A DNA stretch of 64,000 bases from JABJOR01 sp965603075 (GTDB taxonomy: Bacteria; Pseudomonadota; Alphaproteobacteria; Rhodospirillales; Casp-alpha2). The position numbers and the translations under genes were made by a program. Below are positions 1 to 8,993 of this stretch, one piece after another; positions within the stretch are counted from its first letter, which is position 1; the number at the start of each line of letters is the position of its first letter. The stretch lies in assembly GCA_965603075.1 (NCBI GenBank), contig CBFDBO010000010.1, positions 33,078-97,077 of the forward strand, given 5' to 3'. Under the pieces are notes generated by a model. That model did not search any database. It saw only the letters and a program-made list of their open reading frames with translations, and had not been told where the DNA came from.

Positions 1-168
1 TGCAATGCTGAAATGCGAAAGCATCACTACTGTTTTGAATTTTAAGGGCTTATAACTATTCTTGTAACGCATTTATAATACAGATTGATGAAACGTCCCG
101 GCATCCTTCGTTGGTTATAAGAGATTGCCGTAGCGGACACATTATACACACATTAAAGGAATTGAGCC

Positions 169-495
169 ATGTTAGCACCCTACGCAGATAAATTTATTTT
201 AACCATGTTTACCGAAGATATGTACGCTCGGGCAAACGGTCATGAACACTTCATCCCCATGAAACGAGCCGGCTTTGGCAAGCTCTTCATGGACATTTTT
301 GGTGGAGCCTCAAATACCATCGCTATTTGGTTGCGCGCTCGAAAAATTGAAAGTGAATTGCATCAATTAAGCGATCATATGCTGAATGATATCGGTATTG
401 AGCGTTGGAATATTCATACTGTTGCACAAAAATGGGCTCACATTGAACCTGTAGCGGCAAACGATGACAATCAGACTACTAAAACAGCGGCTTAA
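169..495 (+). CDS. DUF1127 domain protein
   Basis: Small protein of 108 residues. Residues about 60-85 carry the DUF1127 pattern: a hydrophobic-basic helix, then a Leu-rich segment with HMLNDIGIERWNI, matching the family signature 'L..L.D..L.DIG..R..I'. Family members act in alphaproteobacteria as small RNA-binding or regulatory proteins, best studied in phosphate and stress responses; the role here is not known. The N-terminal 50 residues lie outside the domain and make it longer than the usual 45-75 residues. The ATG has an AAAGGA ribosome site 7 bases upstream. It stands alone and ends at a strong hairpin terminator. Confidence 0.8.
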   Translation: MLAPYADKFILTMFTEDMYARANGHEHFIPMKRAGFGKLFMDIFGGASNTIAIWLRARKIESELHQLSDHMLNDIGIERWNIHTVAQKWAHIEPVAANDDNQTTKTAA

Positions 496-548
496 TCAAG
501 TCACTGACAAATACGTTGATTGTAAATTAACGTAGACGATAGTTTATG

Positions 549-590
549 AACGGCGACCCCGTATTTTCTGGGTCGCCGTTTCTGTTTATT
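549..590. terminator. Intrinsic terminator, probably bidirectional
   Basis: An 11-bp perfect stem, AACGGCGACCC at 549-559 pairing with GGGTCGCCGTT at 570-580, followed by a T-rich tail. It lies between the DUF1127 gene and the convergent lipoprotein gene and can serve both. Confidence 0.85.
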
Positions 591-921
591 CTGCTTCTAC
601 GTATCCCAAATTCCTCATGCATTGATTATAAAGCTGATTGGCACGGGAATTAACGCTTGAGCTGGCAAACATGGTATCGACCCCTTGTGGGTCTTCCAAG
701 TTGCCCTGTTGAGCGGGGGTGCTCGTCGAGAAATAATTTTCCTCCGCCTTTTGCTGTGCTTCCCATTTGCATTGAGCTCCATCCACACCCCATTCTTCCT
801 GGGCGATGGTATTGTGTCGCCAACTAATGGTTTTAATGGAACAACCCGATAACACCATTAATGCCATTCCGGTTGCCACGATCATGATAGGTAAGGTCGA
901 TTTAAAGTTTTTTATAAACAT
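586..921 (-). CDS. Small predicted lipoprotein
   Basis: A 111-residue protein with a lipoprotein signal: Lys-rich start, hydrophobic stretch and lipobox LSGC, so the mature protein begins at a lipidated Cys near residue 26. The start at 921 is chosen over one ten codons upstream because AGGG lies 6 bases before this ATG and the resulting signal peptide has normal length. The mature part is hydrophilic with scattered aromatic and Cys residues (CKWEAQ, NQCMRNLGY), a pattern seen in small alphaproteobacterial envelope lipoproteins. I do not recognise a named family. It is divergent from argH. Confidence 0.65.
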   Translation of the reverse strand: MFIKNFKSTLPIMIVATGMALMVLSGCSIKTISWRHNTIAQEEWGVDGAQCKWEAQQKAEENYFSTSTPAQQGNLEDPQGVDTMFASSSVNSRANQLYNQCMRNLGYVEAE

Positions 922-1109
922 AAGAAGCCCTAAATATAGTGGTTGTTGCAATGTTGCTTTACCTGAATTCTACAGTGTAGTGTGATTTCACTCAAGAATA
1001 GCTTTCAAGTCATTGTTTCGAGTGCTTTCTGGGCTTGCAACTGGTAACTTTATGATCACAATCCCCCTCTAGCGTTCTTTAACCTAATAAAACATCAGAG
1101 TACTAAAAA

Positions 1110-2522
1110 ATGACGACCGATAAACCAACATCTAAAGAGACCACCAGCACCATGTGGGGGGGGCGGTTCGTAGACGGACCCGATGCATTGATGGAAGCAA
1201 TTAATGCATCGATCAGTTTTGATAAACGATTAGCGGCACAGGACATCGCGGGCTCCAAGGCTCATGCGGCCATGCTGGGGGCGTGCGGTATTATCTCTGC
1301 CACTGACGAAGTTGAAATTCAGGGTGGTCTGGATACGGTACTGTCGGAGATTGAAGCTGGCACGTTCGAATTCAAAACATCCCTAGAAGATATCCATATG
1401 AATGTGGAATCCAGATTGGCTGAATTGATCGGTGATACGGCGGGTCGCCTCCATACTGCGCGTTCGCGCAATGATCAGGTGGCAACGGATTTCAAACTTT
1501 GGGTGCGCGATGCGATTGATGGTCTGGATAAGGCATTGCAGCATTTTCAAAGCGTTTTATTAGTCCAAGCCGAAACACATGCTGGAACAATCATGCCGGG
1601 TTTCACCCATTTACAAACCGCCCAGCCCGTGACCTTTGGTCATCACATGTTGGCTTATGTGGAAATGGTTGGTCGGGACCGGGGACGACTTACGGATTGC
1701 CGGGCGCGGTTGAACGAAAATCCCTTGGGATCAGCCGCTCTTGCGGGCACGTCTTTCCCTATTGATCGGGAAATGACCAGCAAAGCCCTCGGTTTTGATC
1801 GTCCAACGGCGAATTCATTAGACGGTGTATCGGATCGGGATTTCGCGTTGGAGTTTCTCTCAACCGCGTCCATCGCCGCCATGCACCTATCGCGTTTGGC
1901 AGAAGAAATTGTTATTTGGAGCTCTCAACCCTTTAGCTTTATACGCATGTCCGATGGGTTTTCCACGGGCAGTTCTATCATGCCCCAAAAACGAAACCCG
2001 GACGCAGCAGAATTAGTGCGCGGTAAAATTGGCCGGATCGTTGGTGCCATGAATGCGTTGATGATGGTCATGAAGGGACTTCCGTTAACCTATGGCAAGG
2101 ATATGCAGGAAGATAAAGAACCCGTGTTTGATGCCGCTGAGTCCTTAGCGCTTTGTATCGCTGCCATGAGCGGCATGATGGAAGGGGCTGAACCACAGAC
2201 CGATTCCATGTATAATACAGCCGGTATTGGTTTCTCTACGGCAACGGATTTAGCCGACTGGGTCGTGCGATCTTTGGGCTTACCGTTTAGACAAGCCCAC
2301 CACATTACCGGAGCGCTGGTTAAAATGGCCGAAGATAAATCCCTGGGTTTAGAAGATTTATCGCTTGCTGAAATGCAAACCATAGAACCGGCTATGAACG
2401 AAGGCGTGTTTGAGGTGCTGGGCGTTGATAATTCTGTTGCCTCTCGTCTCAGTTTCGGTGGAACAGCCCCCGCCAATGTACGGGCGTCGGTAAAAGCCGC
2501 CAGAGCTAAATATTTAGCTTAA
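1110..2522 (+). CDS. argH: Argininosuccinate lyase
   Basis: Cytoplasmic enzyme that splits argininosuccinate into arginine and fumarate, the last step of arginine synthesis. The 470-residue length is normal. It carries the fumarase/aspartase superfamily signature GSSIMPQKRNPD with the catalytic-loop Ser, plus the TARSRNDQVATDF substrate-binding region and the TMWGGRF N-terminal motif. It is followed by a 45-codon lipoprotein gene and lysA, an order conserved in alphaproteobacteria, so the three are probably cotranscribed. Confidence 0.97.
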   Translation: MTTDKPTSKETTSTMWGGRFVDGPDALMEAINASISFDKRLAAQDIAGSKAHAAMLGACGIISATDEVEIQGGLDTVLSEIEAGTFEFKTSLEDIHMNVESRLAELIGDTAGRLHTARSRNDQVATDFKLWVRDAIDGLDKALQHFQSVLLVQAETHAGTIMPGFTHLQTAQPVTFGHHMLAYVEMVGRDRGRLTDCRARLNENPLGSAALAGTSFPIDREMTSKALGFDRPTANSLDGVSDRDFALEFLSTASIAAMHLSRLAEEIVIWSSQPFSFIRMSDGFSTGSSIMPQKRNPDAAELVRGKIGRIVGAMNALMMVMKGLPLTYGKDMQEDKEPVFDAAESLALCIAAMSGMMEGAEPQTDSMYNTAGIGFSTATDLADWVVRSLGLPFRQAHHITGALVKMAEDKSLGLEDLSLAEMQTIEPAMNEGVFEVLGVDNSVASRLSFGGTAPANVRASVKAARAKYLA

Positions 2523-2559
2523 AATATATCATTTGGATAATTGGAAACGGGATAGACCC

Positions 2560-2697
2560 ATGAAGAAAATAGTTAGAACATCTCTGGTCCTTACGATTGC
2601 TTTGATGCTTATGATCAGTGTCGGGGCATGTGGGCGTAAGAACTCAAATGTTCCGGGCGAAGGCTCGACCTATCCACAAGACTATCCTACTCAATAA
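2560..2697 (+). CDS. lptM: LptM-like small lipoprotein
   Basis: A 45-residue lipoprotein between argH and lysA. It begins MKKIVRTSL, has a hydrophobic core and a lipobox ending VGAC at Cys24, followed by GRK and a short Pro/Gly-rich tail. Size, Cys-Gly-x-Lys start of the mature part and position next to lysA match the LptM (YifL) family. In E. coli, LptM is an outer-membrane lipoprotein that helps the LPS translocon LptD mature. The tail lacks the exact E. coli CGLKGPLY run, so the symbol is tentative. The stop codon is followed by another in-frame TAA. Confidence 0.65.
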   Translation: MKKIVRTSLVLTIALMLMISVGACGRKNSNVPGEGSTYPQDYPTQ

Positions 2698-2742
2698 TAA
2701 CTAATAATAATTAATAACAATAATTAAATAACGGACAAATAA

Positions 2743-4023
2743 ATGGATCACTTTACCTACCGCGATGGCGAAATGTTTGCTGAAGACGTGGCTATTTCAA
2801 AAATAGCAGAGTCCGTCGGAACGCCATTCTATTGTTATTCCAGCGCTACAATGTCTCGGCATTTTAATGTATATAATAACGCGCTTGATGGTTTGGACCG
2901 TTTAATTTGTTACGCCATGAAAGCAAATGGCAATCTGGCTATTTTGAAAACATTGGCGGGTTTAGGGGCGGGTGCGGATGTGGTTTCCGGCGGTGAATTA
3001 GAACGGGCGCTGGCTGCTGGGGTGTCGCCTGAAAAAATCGTTTTCTCCGGTGTGGGGAAAACCGAACAAGAATTAAGCTACGCCGTTGATAGTGGTATTT
3101 TCCAAATCAATGTTGAATCCGAGGATGAGCTTGAATTACTCAATAAAGTCGCCACAACAAAAGGGCGCACGGTTAATGTATCACTGCGGGTTAATCCTGA
3201 TGTAGATGCCAAGACACATGAGAAAATAACCACGGGTAAAAGCGAGAATAAATTCGGTATTGATATTAATCTCGCCGGGCAAGTCTTTAACCGTGCGGCC
3301 ACTTTAAGCAACGTCAACATGATTGGCGTCGCCATGCACATTGGTTCTCAGTTATGTGATTTAGGGCCGTACCGTATAGCCTATAGTGCCGGTGTTGAGT
3401 TGGTGAAATCTTTGCGCAGCGAAGGCCATACCGTCGAGCGTTTTGATCTAGGCGGTGGATTGGGTATTTCTTATTTCGAAGAAGGGGGCAATGCCATTCC
3501 ACCGACTCCCTCAGAATATGGTGCCATGGTTAAAGAGGTTGTTGGTGATTTAGACTGCAAAATTATCATGGAACCTGGACGGGTTATTATGGGCAATTCC
3601 GGGGTGTTGGTTTCTCGGGTTACCTATATTAAACAAAGCCCCAGTCGACGATTTGTTATTCTGGATGCGGGCATGAACGACTTGATGCGTCCAACATTAT
3701 ATAATGCCCATCATGCAATTGATCCGGTAATCGAGCCCGCGTCAAATGCCGTCTATGAGCCTGCCGATATTGTCGGGCCGATCTGTGAAACGGGCGATAC
3801 CTTTGCTAAAGGTCGTGATCTGCCACCCTTGAAACAAGGTGACTTGGTGATGTTCAGAACCGCCGGTGCGTACGCGTCCAGCATGGCTTCAACCTATAAT
3901 GCCCGCCCTTTGGTGCCAGAGGTTTTGGTCAATGGTGCCACCCACGCCATTATCAGACGTCCTGTTAAGGTTGCCGATTTGATGGCGTTTGAGGACATGC
4001 CAGATTGGTTGAGTGATCGGTGA
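2743..4023 (+). CDS. lysA: Diaminopimelate decarboxylase
   Basis: PLP-dependent, fold-type III enzyme converting meso-diaminopimelate to lysine, the final step of lysine synthesis. The PLP lysine is in CYAMKANGNLAIL near residue 60. The Gly-rich phosphate-binding segments DLGGGLGISY and EPGRVIMGNSG, and the C-terminal motif GDLVMFRTAGAYASSMASTYNARP with its Cys partner in GPICETGDTF, are all present. The length of 426 is normal. The stop codon overlaps the GTG start of the next gene (GTGA), which indicates translational coupling. Confidence 0.97.
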   Translation: MDHFTYRDGEMFAEDVAISKIAESVGTPFYCYSSATMSRHFNVYNNALDGLDRLICYAMKANGNLAILKTLAGLGAGADVVSGGELERALAAGVSPEKIVFSGVGKTEQELSYAVDSGIFQINVESEDELELLNKVATTKGRTVNVSLRVNPDVDAKTHEKITTGKSENKFGIDINLAGQVFNRAATLSNVNMIGVAMHIGSQLCDLGPYRIAYSAGVELVKSLRSEGHTVERFDLGGGLGISYFEEGGNAIPPTPSEYGAMVKEVVGDLDCKIIMEPGRVIMGNSGVLVSRVTYIKQSPSRRFVILDAGMNDLMRPTLYNAHHAIDPVIEPASNAVYEPADIVGPICETGDTFAKGRDLPPLKQGDLVMFRTAGAYASSMASTYNARPLVPEVLVNGATHAIIRRPVKVADLMAFEDMPDWLSDR

Positions 4024-6623
4024 GGGGAAACGACCCCTTAATTGATCCAAACAATCGGCACCGAGATGATCGAGGTGACCGAGCAACCAAGATGGCCCCT
4101 CGTGTAAAAACATATCTAAAACTAACCAAAGCGACCTTGTTATGGGAACGTGTTTGGCCTTTGTTATGGCCAGTGTTTGGGGTGGCTGGCTTATTTTTAT
4201 CTTTGGCCCTGTTTGATATTTTACCCGCCTTACACCCTATCGCCCATTGGACCTTCTTAGCCATTCTGGCTTTATTGGCGATCTGGACCATCCACAGAAT
4301 TCTCAAGAACATCGTTCATGCGGATCATCGCGCAGTGCTCAGCAGATTAGAGCTTGATAGCAACCTTAAACACCGTCCGCTGACCAGTCTTCATGATCAC
4401 CAAGTCATGGGTGATTCTATTGTGTGGAAAGAACATCAGCGACGGACCGCACACCAAACCGCCGATCAACTTATCCTAAACCCACCGTCCCCTCAAATGG
4501 CCCGTCATGACCCTATGGCATTACGGGCGATTGTTATTTTGGTGTTGGTCATTGCTGTCGTTTATGGCGGGCATGATTTTGGTGCTCGGTTAGGGCGGGC
4601 GGTTGATCCCGCTAATCTTTCCGGCCCCTTGCAAGCGCACATCGATATATGGGTTACCCCGCCAGAGTATACCCGAATATTGCCTTTTTATTTAAGTTAT
4701 TCAACGAACCTTGATGTTGATAATACCGTAAAAACAAAGGCCGATGAGGTTCGGCGAATTCCCTATGGCAGCACTGTATTGTCACAAATTTCTGCCACAA
4801 ATCCCGTAACCGTTAAAGTCGGTGCGCGCGCCCTCGAATTTCATGAAATCGGTTTGAGTGATGCCGGTGGATTTCGGTCTGAGACCACCATCGCAACCCA
4901 AGACATGAGTGAAGAGATAACCGCAATAAGTATTGAAGCGGAGGGAGAAGAACTGATCCGGTGGCCGGTTCGTATACTGGCTGATACCCCACCCGTTGTT
5001 TGGTTTTCTGGCACACCCAAAACCAGCGAACAAAGTCAAGGCCGTGATCGCGGAAGGCTGAGGATCGCTCTGAGGGCCGAAGATGATTTCGGTGTGCAAA
5101 ACGCAACGCTCATCATTATGAACCCTGCTATCTCATCCATCACGGCCGATCAAGATCACAATAATATTATGCGGATTAATCTGCCTCTGCCTCGGGTTGG
5201 AGCGGTGTCGGTTAAGGCCGCTATGATGCGGGATCTAAGTGCCCATGAATGGGCGGGCATGGCGGTTAAGTTAAGGTTGGAAGTATCCGACATGATCGCC
5301 CAAGTTGCTCAGAGTAAGGTTCTTAATGCCACGTTACCAGAACGTATATTTAATCATCCCGTGGCAAAGGCGCTGATCGCTTTACGCAAAAATTTAATCA
5401 CCGATCTGGATCAGCAAACAATCATTCATTCCATCCAAACGTTGGATAGAATAACGGAAGTTCCTGATAGCTATAATGGCGATATTATTGCCCATCTTGC
5501 CATGCGTGTCGCCCGGTCCCGTCTTTATCAAATTGGCTCAAAGCCCTTGTATGAAAGTCCTGTAACTGAATTTTCTTCTGTTCGTCAATTATTTTGGAAA
5601 ACCGCTATTCGTATTGAAGAGGGGGAGTTTGTTCTAGCCGCGCTGGAATTAAATCAATTGCAAGATGATTTGATGAGGGCATTACGCGAGGGTGGGTACA
5701 GTGATTTGGTTAATGAAATGCTGGACGCGCTTAATCAGGCGTTGGACAGGTTTATGGCGGCGCTTGTAGAAAAGTTGGCCGATAAGGGCATGGACGATAT
5801 TTCTGATATACCAGGGTTATCGGAGCTGAAAGAATATGACCTACGTAATATGATCGAAGATGCGCGAAATTTGGCGAAAAATGGCTCCTTGGAATCAGCC
5901 GAGGCCAGCTTAAGAGAATTACGCGCCATGCTTGATTCCATCGAAGCGGGTCTGAACGACGATACTCCCATGAACGAGTTTTCAACGGCCCGACGATTGA
6001 TTGAAAATCTCGAAGAAATGTCACAACAGCAAGAAAGCTTGCTGGACGAAACGTTTCGCCATACACGCACCCTTCGCCAGAGTAATGATGCCAACACTTT
6101 GGGCAATGCAGATGGTGAAACACCGCAACAAACCCTGCAACGTTTTGCCAATGATCAGGAAAACTTACGCGAAAGGCTGAACGCCTTAATGCCTGAAATA
6201 GGTATGTTTATGGGGGGTATCCCGCAATCATTGGGGGATGCAGAGAGTTCCATGATCAAGGCCCGTGAGTTTATGAGCATTGGCGAGGGCGGCAAGGCAG
6301 CACCCCAACAAGGCAAAGCGTTAGAATCACTCAGGACAACAGCCCGCGAAATCGCTGATCAATTAGCAAAACACTTACGTGCCATGCCGGGTAGTTTACC
6401 TGCCATTCAAGGTGTCGTGCCCAATTTTGGCGAAGATCCTTTTGGGCGCAGTGGTGGTGGAGGAATTGGCTCACAAATGGACGACGGTATGATTAGGGTG
6501 CCTGATCAATTAGAAATGCACCGAGTTCGCGAAATATATGAAGAACTACGCCGTCGTGCCGGGGAATACAGTAGACCAGAAATTGACCGAGATTACATCA
6601 ATCGACTGTTGAAACAGTTTTAG
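4020..6623 (+). CDS. TIGR02302 / DUF4175 family membrane protein
   Basis: An 867-residue protein of the TIGR02302 (DUF4175) family, found in alphaproteobacteria beside lysA; its function is not known. Two hydrophobic segments lie near residues 45-90 and a third near 168-190, followed by a long extracytoplasmic region. From about residue 480 onward it is helical and coiled-coil-like with many Glu, Gln and Arg, and it ends in a Gly-rich linker (SGGGGIG) and a conserved tail with MIRVPDQLEMHRVREIYEELRRRAGEYSRP. It starts with GTG overlapping the lysA stop; a later in-frame ATG at 4092 is possible. Confidence 0.8.
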   Translation: MRGNDPLIDPNNRHRDDRGDRATKMAPRVKTYLKLTKATLLWERVWPLLWPVFGVAGLFLSLALFDILPALHPIAHWTFLAILALLAIWTIHRILKNIVHADHRAVLSRLELDSNLKHRPLTSLHDHQVMGDSIVWKEHQRRTAHQTADQLILNPPSPQMARHDPMALRAIVILVLVIAVVYGGHDFGARLGRAVDPANLSGPLQAHIDIWVTPPEYTRILPFYLSYSTNLDVDNTVKTKADEVRRIPYGSTVLSQISATNPVTVKVGARALEFHEIGLSDAGGFRSETTIATQDMSEEITAISIEAEGEELIRWPVRILADTPPVVWFSGTPKTSEQSQGRDRGRLRIALRAEDDFGVQNATLIIMNPAISSITADQDHNNIMRINLPLPRVGAVSVKAAMMRDLSAHEWAGMAVKLRLEVSDMIAQVAQSKVLNATLPERIFNHPVAKALIALRKNLITDLDQQTIIHSIQTLDRITEVPDSYNGDIIAHLAMRVARSRLYQIGSKPLYESPVTEFSSVRQLFWKTAIRIEEGEFVLAALELNQLQDDLMRALREGGYSDLVNEMLDALNQALDRFMAALVEKLADKGMDDISDIPGLSELKEYDLRNMIEDARNLAKNGSLESAEASLRELRAMLDSIEAGLNDDTPMNEFSTARRLIENLEEMSQQQESLLDETFRHTRTLRQSNDANTLGNADGETPQQTLQRFANDQENLRERLNALMPEIGMFMGGIPQSLGDAESSMIKAREFMSIGEGGKAAPQQGKALESLRTTAREIADQLAKHLRAMPGSLPAIQGVVPNFGEDPFGRSGGGGIGSQMDDGMIRVPDQLEMHRVREIYEELRRRAGEYSRPEIDRDYINRLLKQF

Positions 6624-6631
6624 GGCTTTTC

Positions 6632-7894
6632 TTAATTGTCATCTTCGCTTGGTTCAGTTGTGTGATCACCGGATTGATCCCCCTCTGGTCGTGGAGCAAA
6701 TATCACAAGCGCGCGTCTGGCGAGGGGCGAAGGTTCTTCAATTTCGATTTTAAACGATACTGTATCTTTAGGCGAAATCATCATTTCTGCTGGTTCTTGA
6801 ACAAGAATTTGAATTTGTTCACCATCGGCGTTGCTTAATATTGCCTTGAGCAGAGGAACTTCAATATCGTGATCTGTTGAATTGCTTATGTTTCCCGTTA
6901 TTACGAGGAAATCGACGCTGTTTTTAGATTGACGCTGTTCGGTTTGGTCAGAAATGACCAGCCCTTCTCCAATAATTTTAGCCGGGATACCAACTGTTTC
7001 ATAAAGAACATTCAAAGCCGGAACATACTGTACGACCATTCCTCTTAAGAAGAATAATCCAGCCACAGTGGTGCTGAGAAAGACAAACAAAAATAGGGTA
7101 ATATAAAGACCTTTTTTGCTTTTTTTCTTTGGTTTCATTAAAGGTTTTCTGCGGCGGCGAACCGGTGGTTCATCATCTAAATCATCCATCGCCCCGGTTA
7201 AGCTGTCGGGAAGCGGTTCAGGGATGTCATCATCCAGATCGCTTAAATCAATAGTTTCAGCTTCTACGCCATCCATGCCCGCATCGACCATAGATTCGAT
7301 TTCTGCTGGTTCTTCTTCACCTTCAAACATGGTGTTGATCTCTTCTTCAGAGTAATCGTCCTCTGGTGCGGCGATATCATCATCAAGTTCTTCTTCATCA
7401 TCACTGACAAATAAAGCGTCAATATTTGCTGATAGAACGCTGTCTAATTGATTGTCCTCGGTGCCATTGTTTTCAGGCACATCTTCCTCGAAGGGATCAG
7501 CTTCTTCTGGTGGTACGGCGGCTGCATCTTGTGGTGGTGCAGGGTTGCCCGGCGGCGGTGGATACCCTGGTGCTGGAGGGTATCCTGGGGGGGCATAACC
7601 CGGTGGTGGTGGATAGCCCGCCGGTGGGTATCCAGCTTGCGGGTATCCTGTCGGTGGATATCCAGAAGGGGGATATCCTTGCGGTGGATAAGCGGGATAT
7701 CCTTGTTGCGGCGGATAGCCGGGCGCTTGTGGCGCGGCAGGCATTTGAGGTGCATGTTGAGGGGGGGTGTTGGTGACAGGCTGTTGAAACCATTGGTTGC
7801 CACACTTAAAGCAACGTACATCACGTCCCGTCGAGCCGAGGCCAGCAGGGGCAATATCAAATTGTGTACGGCAATTAGGACATTGTATGATCAT
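6632..7894 (-). CDS. MJ0042 zinc-ribbon membrane protein with Pro-rich linker
   Basis: A 420-residue protein convergent with the DUF4175 gene and divergent from ftsE, as often seen in alphaproteobacteria. The N-terminus is an MJ0042-type zinc finger (C5, C8, C28, C31). Next comes a low-complexity run built from GYPP/GYPPAG units, a strongly acidic region, a basic patch (RRRRKPLMKPKKKSKK), one membrane helix, and a C-terminal DUF3426-type domain beginning after LRGMVVQYVPALNVLYETVGIP. The start at 7894 places the zinc finger at the N-terminus as in relatives; an upstream TTG would add 33 atypical residues. The function is unknown and may be in envelope biology or regulation. Confidence 0.8.
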   Translation of the reverse strand: MIIQCPNCRTQFDIAPAGLGSTGRDVRCFKCGNQWFQQPVTNTPPQHAPQMPAAPQAPGYPPQQGYPAYPPQGYPPSGYPPTGYPQAGYPPAGYPPPPGYAPPGYPPAPGYPPPPGNPAPPQDAAAVPPEEADPFEEDVPENNGTEDNQLDSVLSANIDALFVSDDEEELDDDIAAPEDDYSEEEINTMFEGEEEPAEIESMVDAGMDGVEAETIDLSDLDDDIPEPLPDSLTGAMDDLDDEPPVRRRRKPLMKPKKKSKKGLYITLFLFVFLSTTVAGLFFLRGMVVQYVPALNVLYETVGIPAKIIGEGLVISDQTEQRQSKNSVDFLVITGNISNSTDHDIEVPLLKAILSNADGEQIQILVQEPAEMMISPKDTVSFKIEIEEPSPLARRALVIFAPRPEGDQSGDHTTEPSEDDN

Positions 7895-8182
7895 GAGTAC
7901 CCAGACAAAAAAGTCTTCCCCATCAATAAATTGAGCATTATCTATTTTTATTGTTCTATCATTGTTTATAATCGGCAGGATAATGATAGGCAAGTTAAAG
8001 GCATAGAATACTTATAAAAAGACAATATTCAATTGTCAGCAGAAACCACTGGAAAAGCATTGTATAGTGCACTAATTGCCTATCAGGGTGTATTTTGGGG
8101 GTGTTTGTACACATCTTAACCCTGTGCCATGGTACGATTATAATGTGTGGTTTTAACTTCTAAACGGTTGGTTTTGTTGGAT

Positions 8183-8956
8183 ATGAGCGAAAGTAGCAAT
8201 GATTTAATCGTTCGATTCGAGAATGTTGGACTTCGCTATGGCTTGGGACCGGAGGTCTTGCAAGATATCTATTTTGAGCTTGCTGCTGGATCATTTCATT
8301 TTTTAACGGGGGCAAGCGGGGCGGGTAAATCGTCTCTGATGAAGCTGATGTACCTCGCCATGCGCCCGACCAGAGGGCTAATCTCGCTCTTCGGGCGTGA
8401 TATTGCGGTGACACATCGCCGAGAATTACCAGCGCTTCGCAGGCGTGTTGGCGTTGTTTTCCAAGAATTTAGATTGCTCAATCACTTGAGCGCCTATGAT
8501 AATGTCGCCTTACCTTTACGTGTAGCGGGTGTCCGTGAGAATGAATTACGAGGTCAGGTTGAAGAATTGCTAAGCTGGGTTGGTCTTCAAAATCATATGA
8601 AGGCCCGCCCCCCCACATTATCAGGGGGTCAGCAACAACGTGTTGCTATCGCCCGCGCGGTTATCGCCCGTCCTCGGTTATTGCTGGCTGATGAGCCTAC
8701 CGGAAACGTTGATGATCGTATGGCCTATCGTTTGGTTCACTTATTCGAAGAACTTAATCGATTGGGGACCACGGTTGTTATTGCCACCCATAACCAAAAA
8801 TTGGTGGAACAATTGGGCCATCCGGAAATACATCTGGAAGATGGTAAATTACGAACTCTATCTGGATCAAAGAGGAATTTGAAGCCAGCCGGGCCAAATA
8901 CAGATCGCCCTATCGCGCCGTTTGATCCTGACGTCTTGGATTATTTAAAGACCTGA
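8183..8956 (+). CDS. ftsE: Cell division ATP-binding protein FtsE
   Basis: ABC ATPase that with FtsX forms a divisome complex controlling peptidoglycan hydrolysis at the septum. Walker A is GASGAGKSS, the Q-loop VVFQEFRLL, the signature LSGGQQQRVAIARA, Walker B LLLADEPTGNVD, and the H-loop Thr-His ATHNQ. The ATG at 8183 (MSESSNDL) is preferred to a GTG twelve codons upstream because homologues begin about eight residues before the first strand. It is followed 37 bases on by ftsX. The C-terminal tail of about 35 residues after the ABC fold is longer than in E. coli. Confidence 0.95.
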   Translation: MSESSNDLIVRFENVGLRYGLGPEVLQDIYFELAAGSFHFLTGASGAGKSSLMKLMYLAMRPTRGLISLFGRDIAVTHRRELPALRRRVGVVFQEFRLLNHLSAYDNVALPLRVAGVRENELRGQVEELLSWVGLQNHMKARPPTLSGGQQQRVAIARAVIARPRLLLADEPTGNVDDRMAYRLVHLFEELNRLGTTVVIATHNQKLVEQLGHPEIHLEDGKLRTLSGSKRNLKPAGPNTDRPIAPFDPDVLDYLKT

Positions 8957-8993
8957 TATAAGCTAATATCTGATATAAAGTAGAGAGTGAATT

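Noticed and set aside
62..79. Promoter before the DUF1127 gene (TTGTAA and TATAAT)
   Set aside because: The two hexamers are only 6 bases apart, so they cannot form one promoter.
5735..6151. Antisense open frames over the DUF4175 gene
   Set aside because: Ser- and Cys-rich translations mirror the coiled-coil coding strand; no ribosome site or homology features.
7448..8017. Trp/Arg-rich open frame opposite the zinc-ribbon gene
   Set aside because: It arises from the GYPP repeat read on the other strand; composition is not protein-like.
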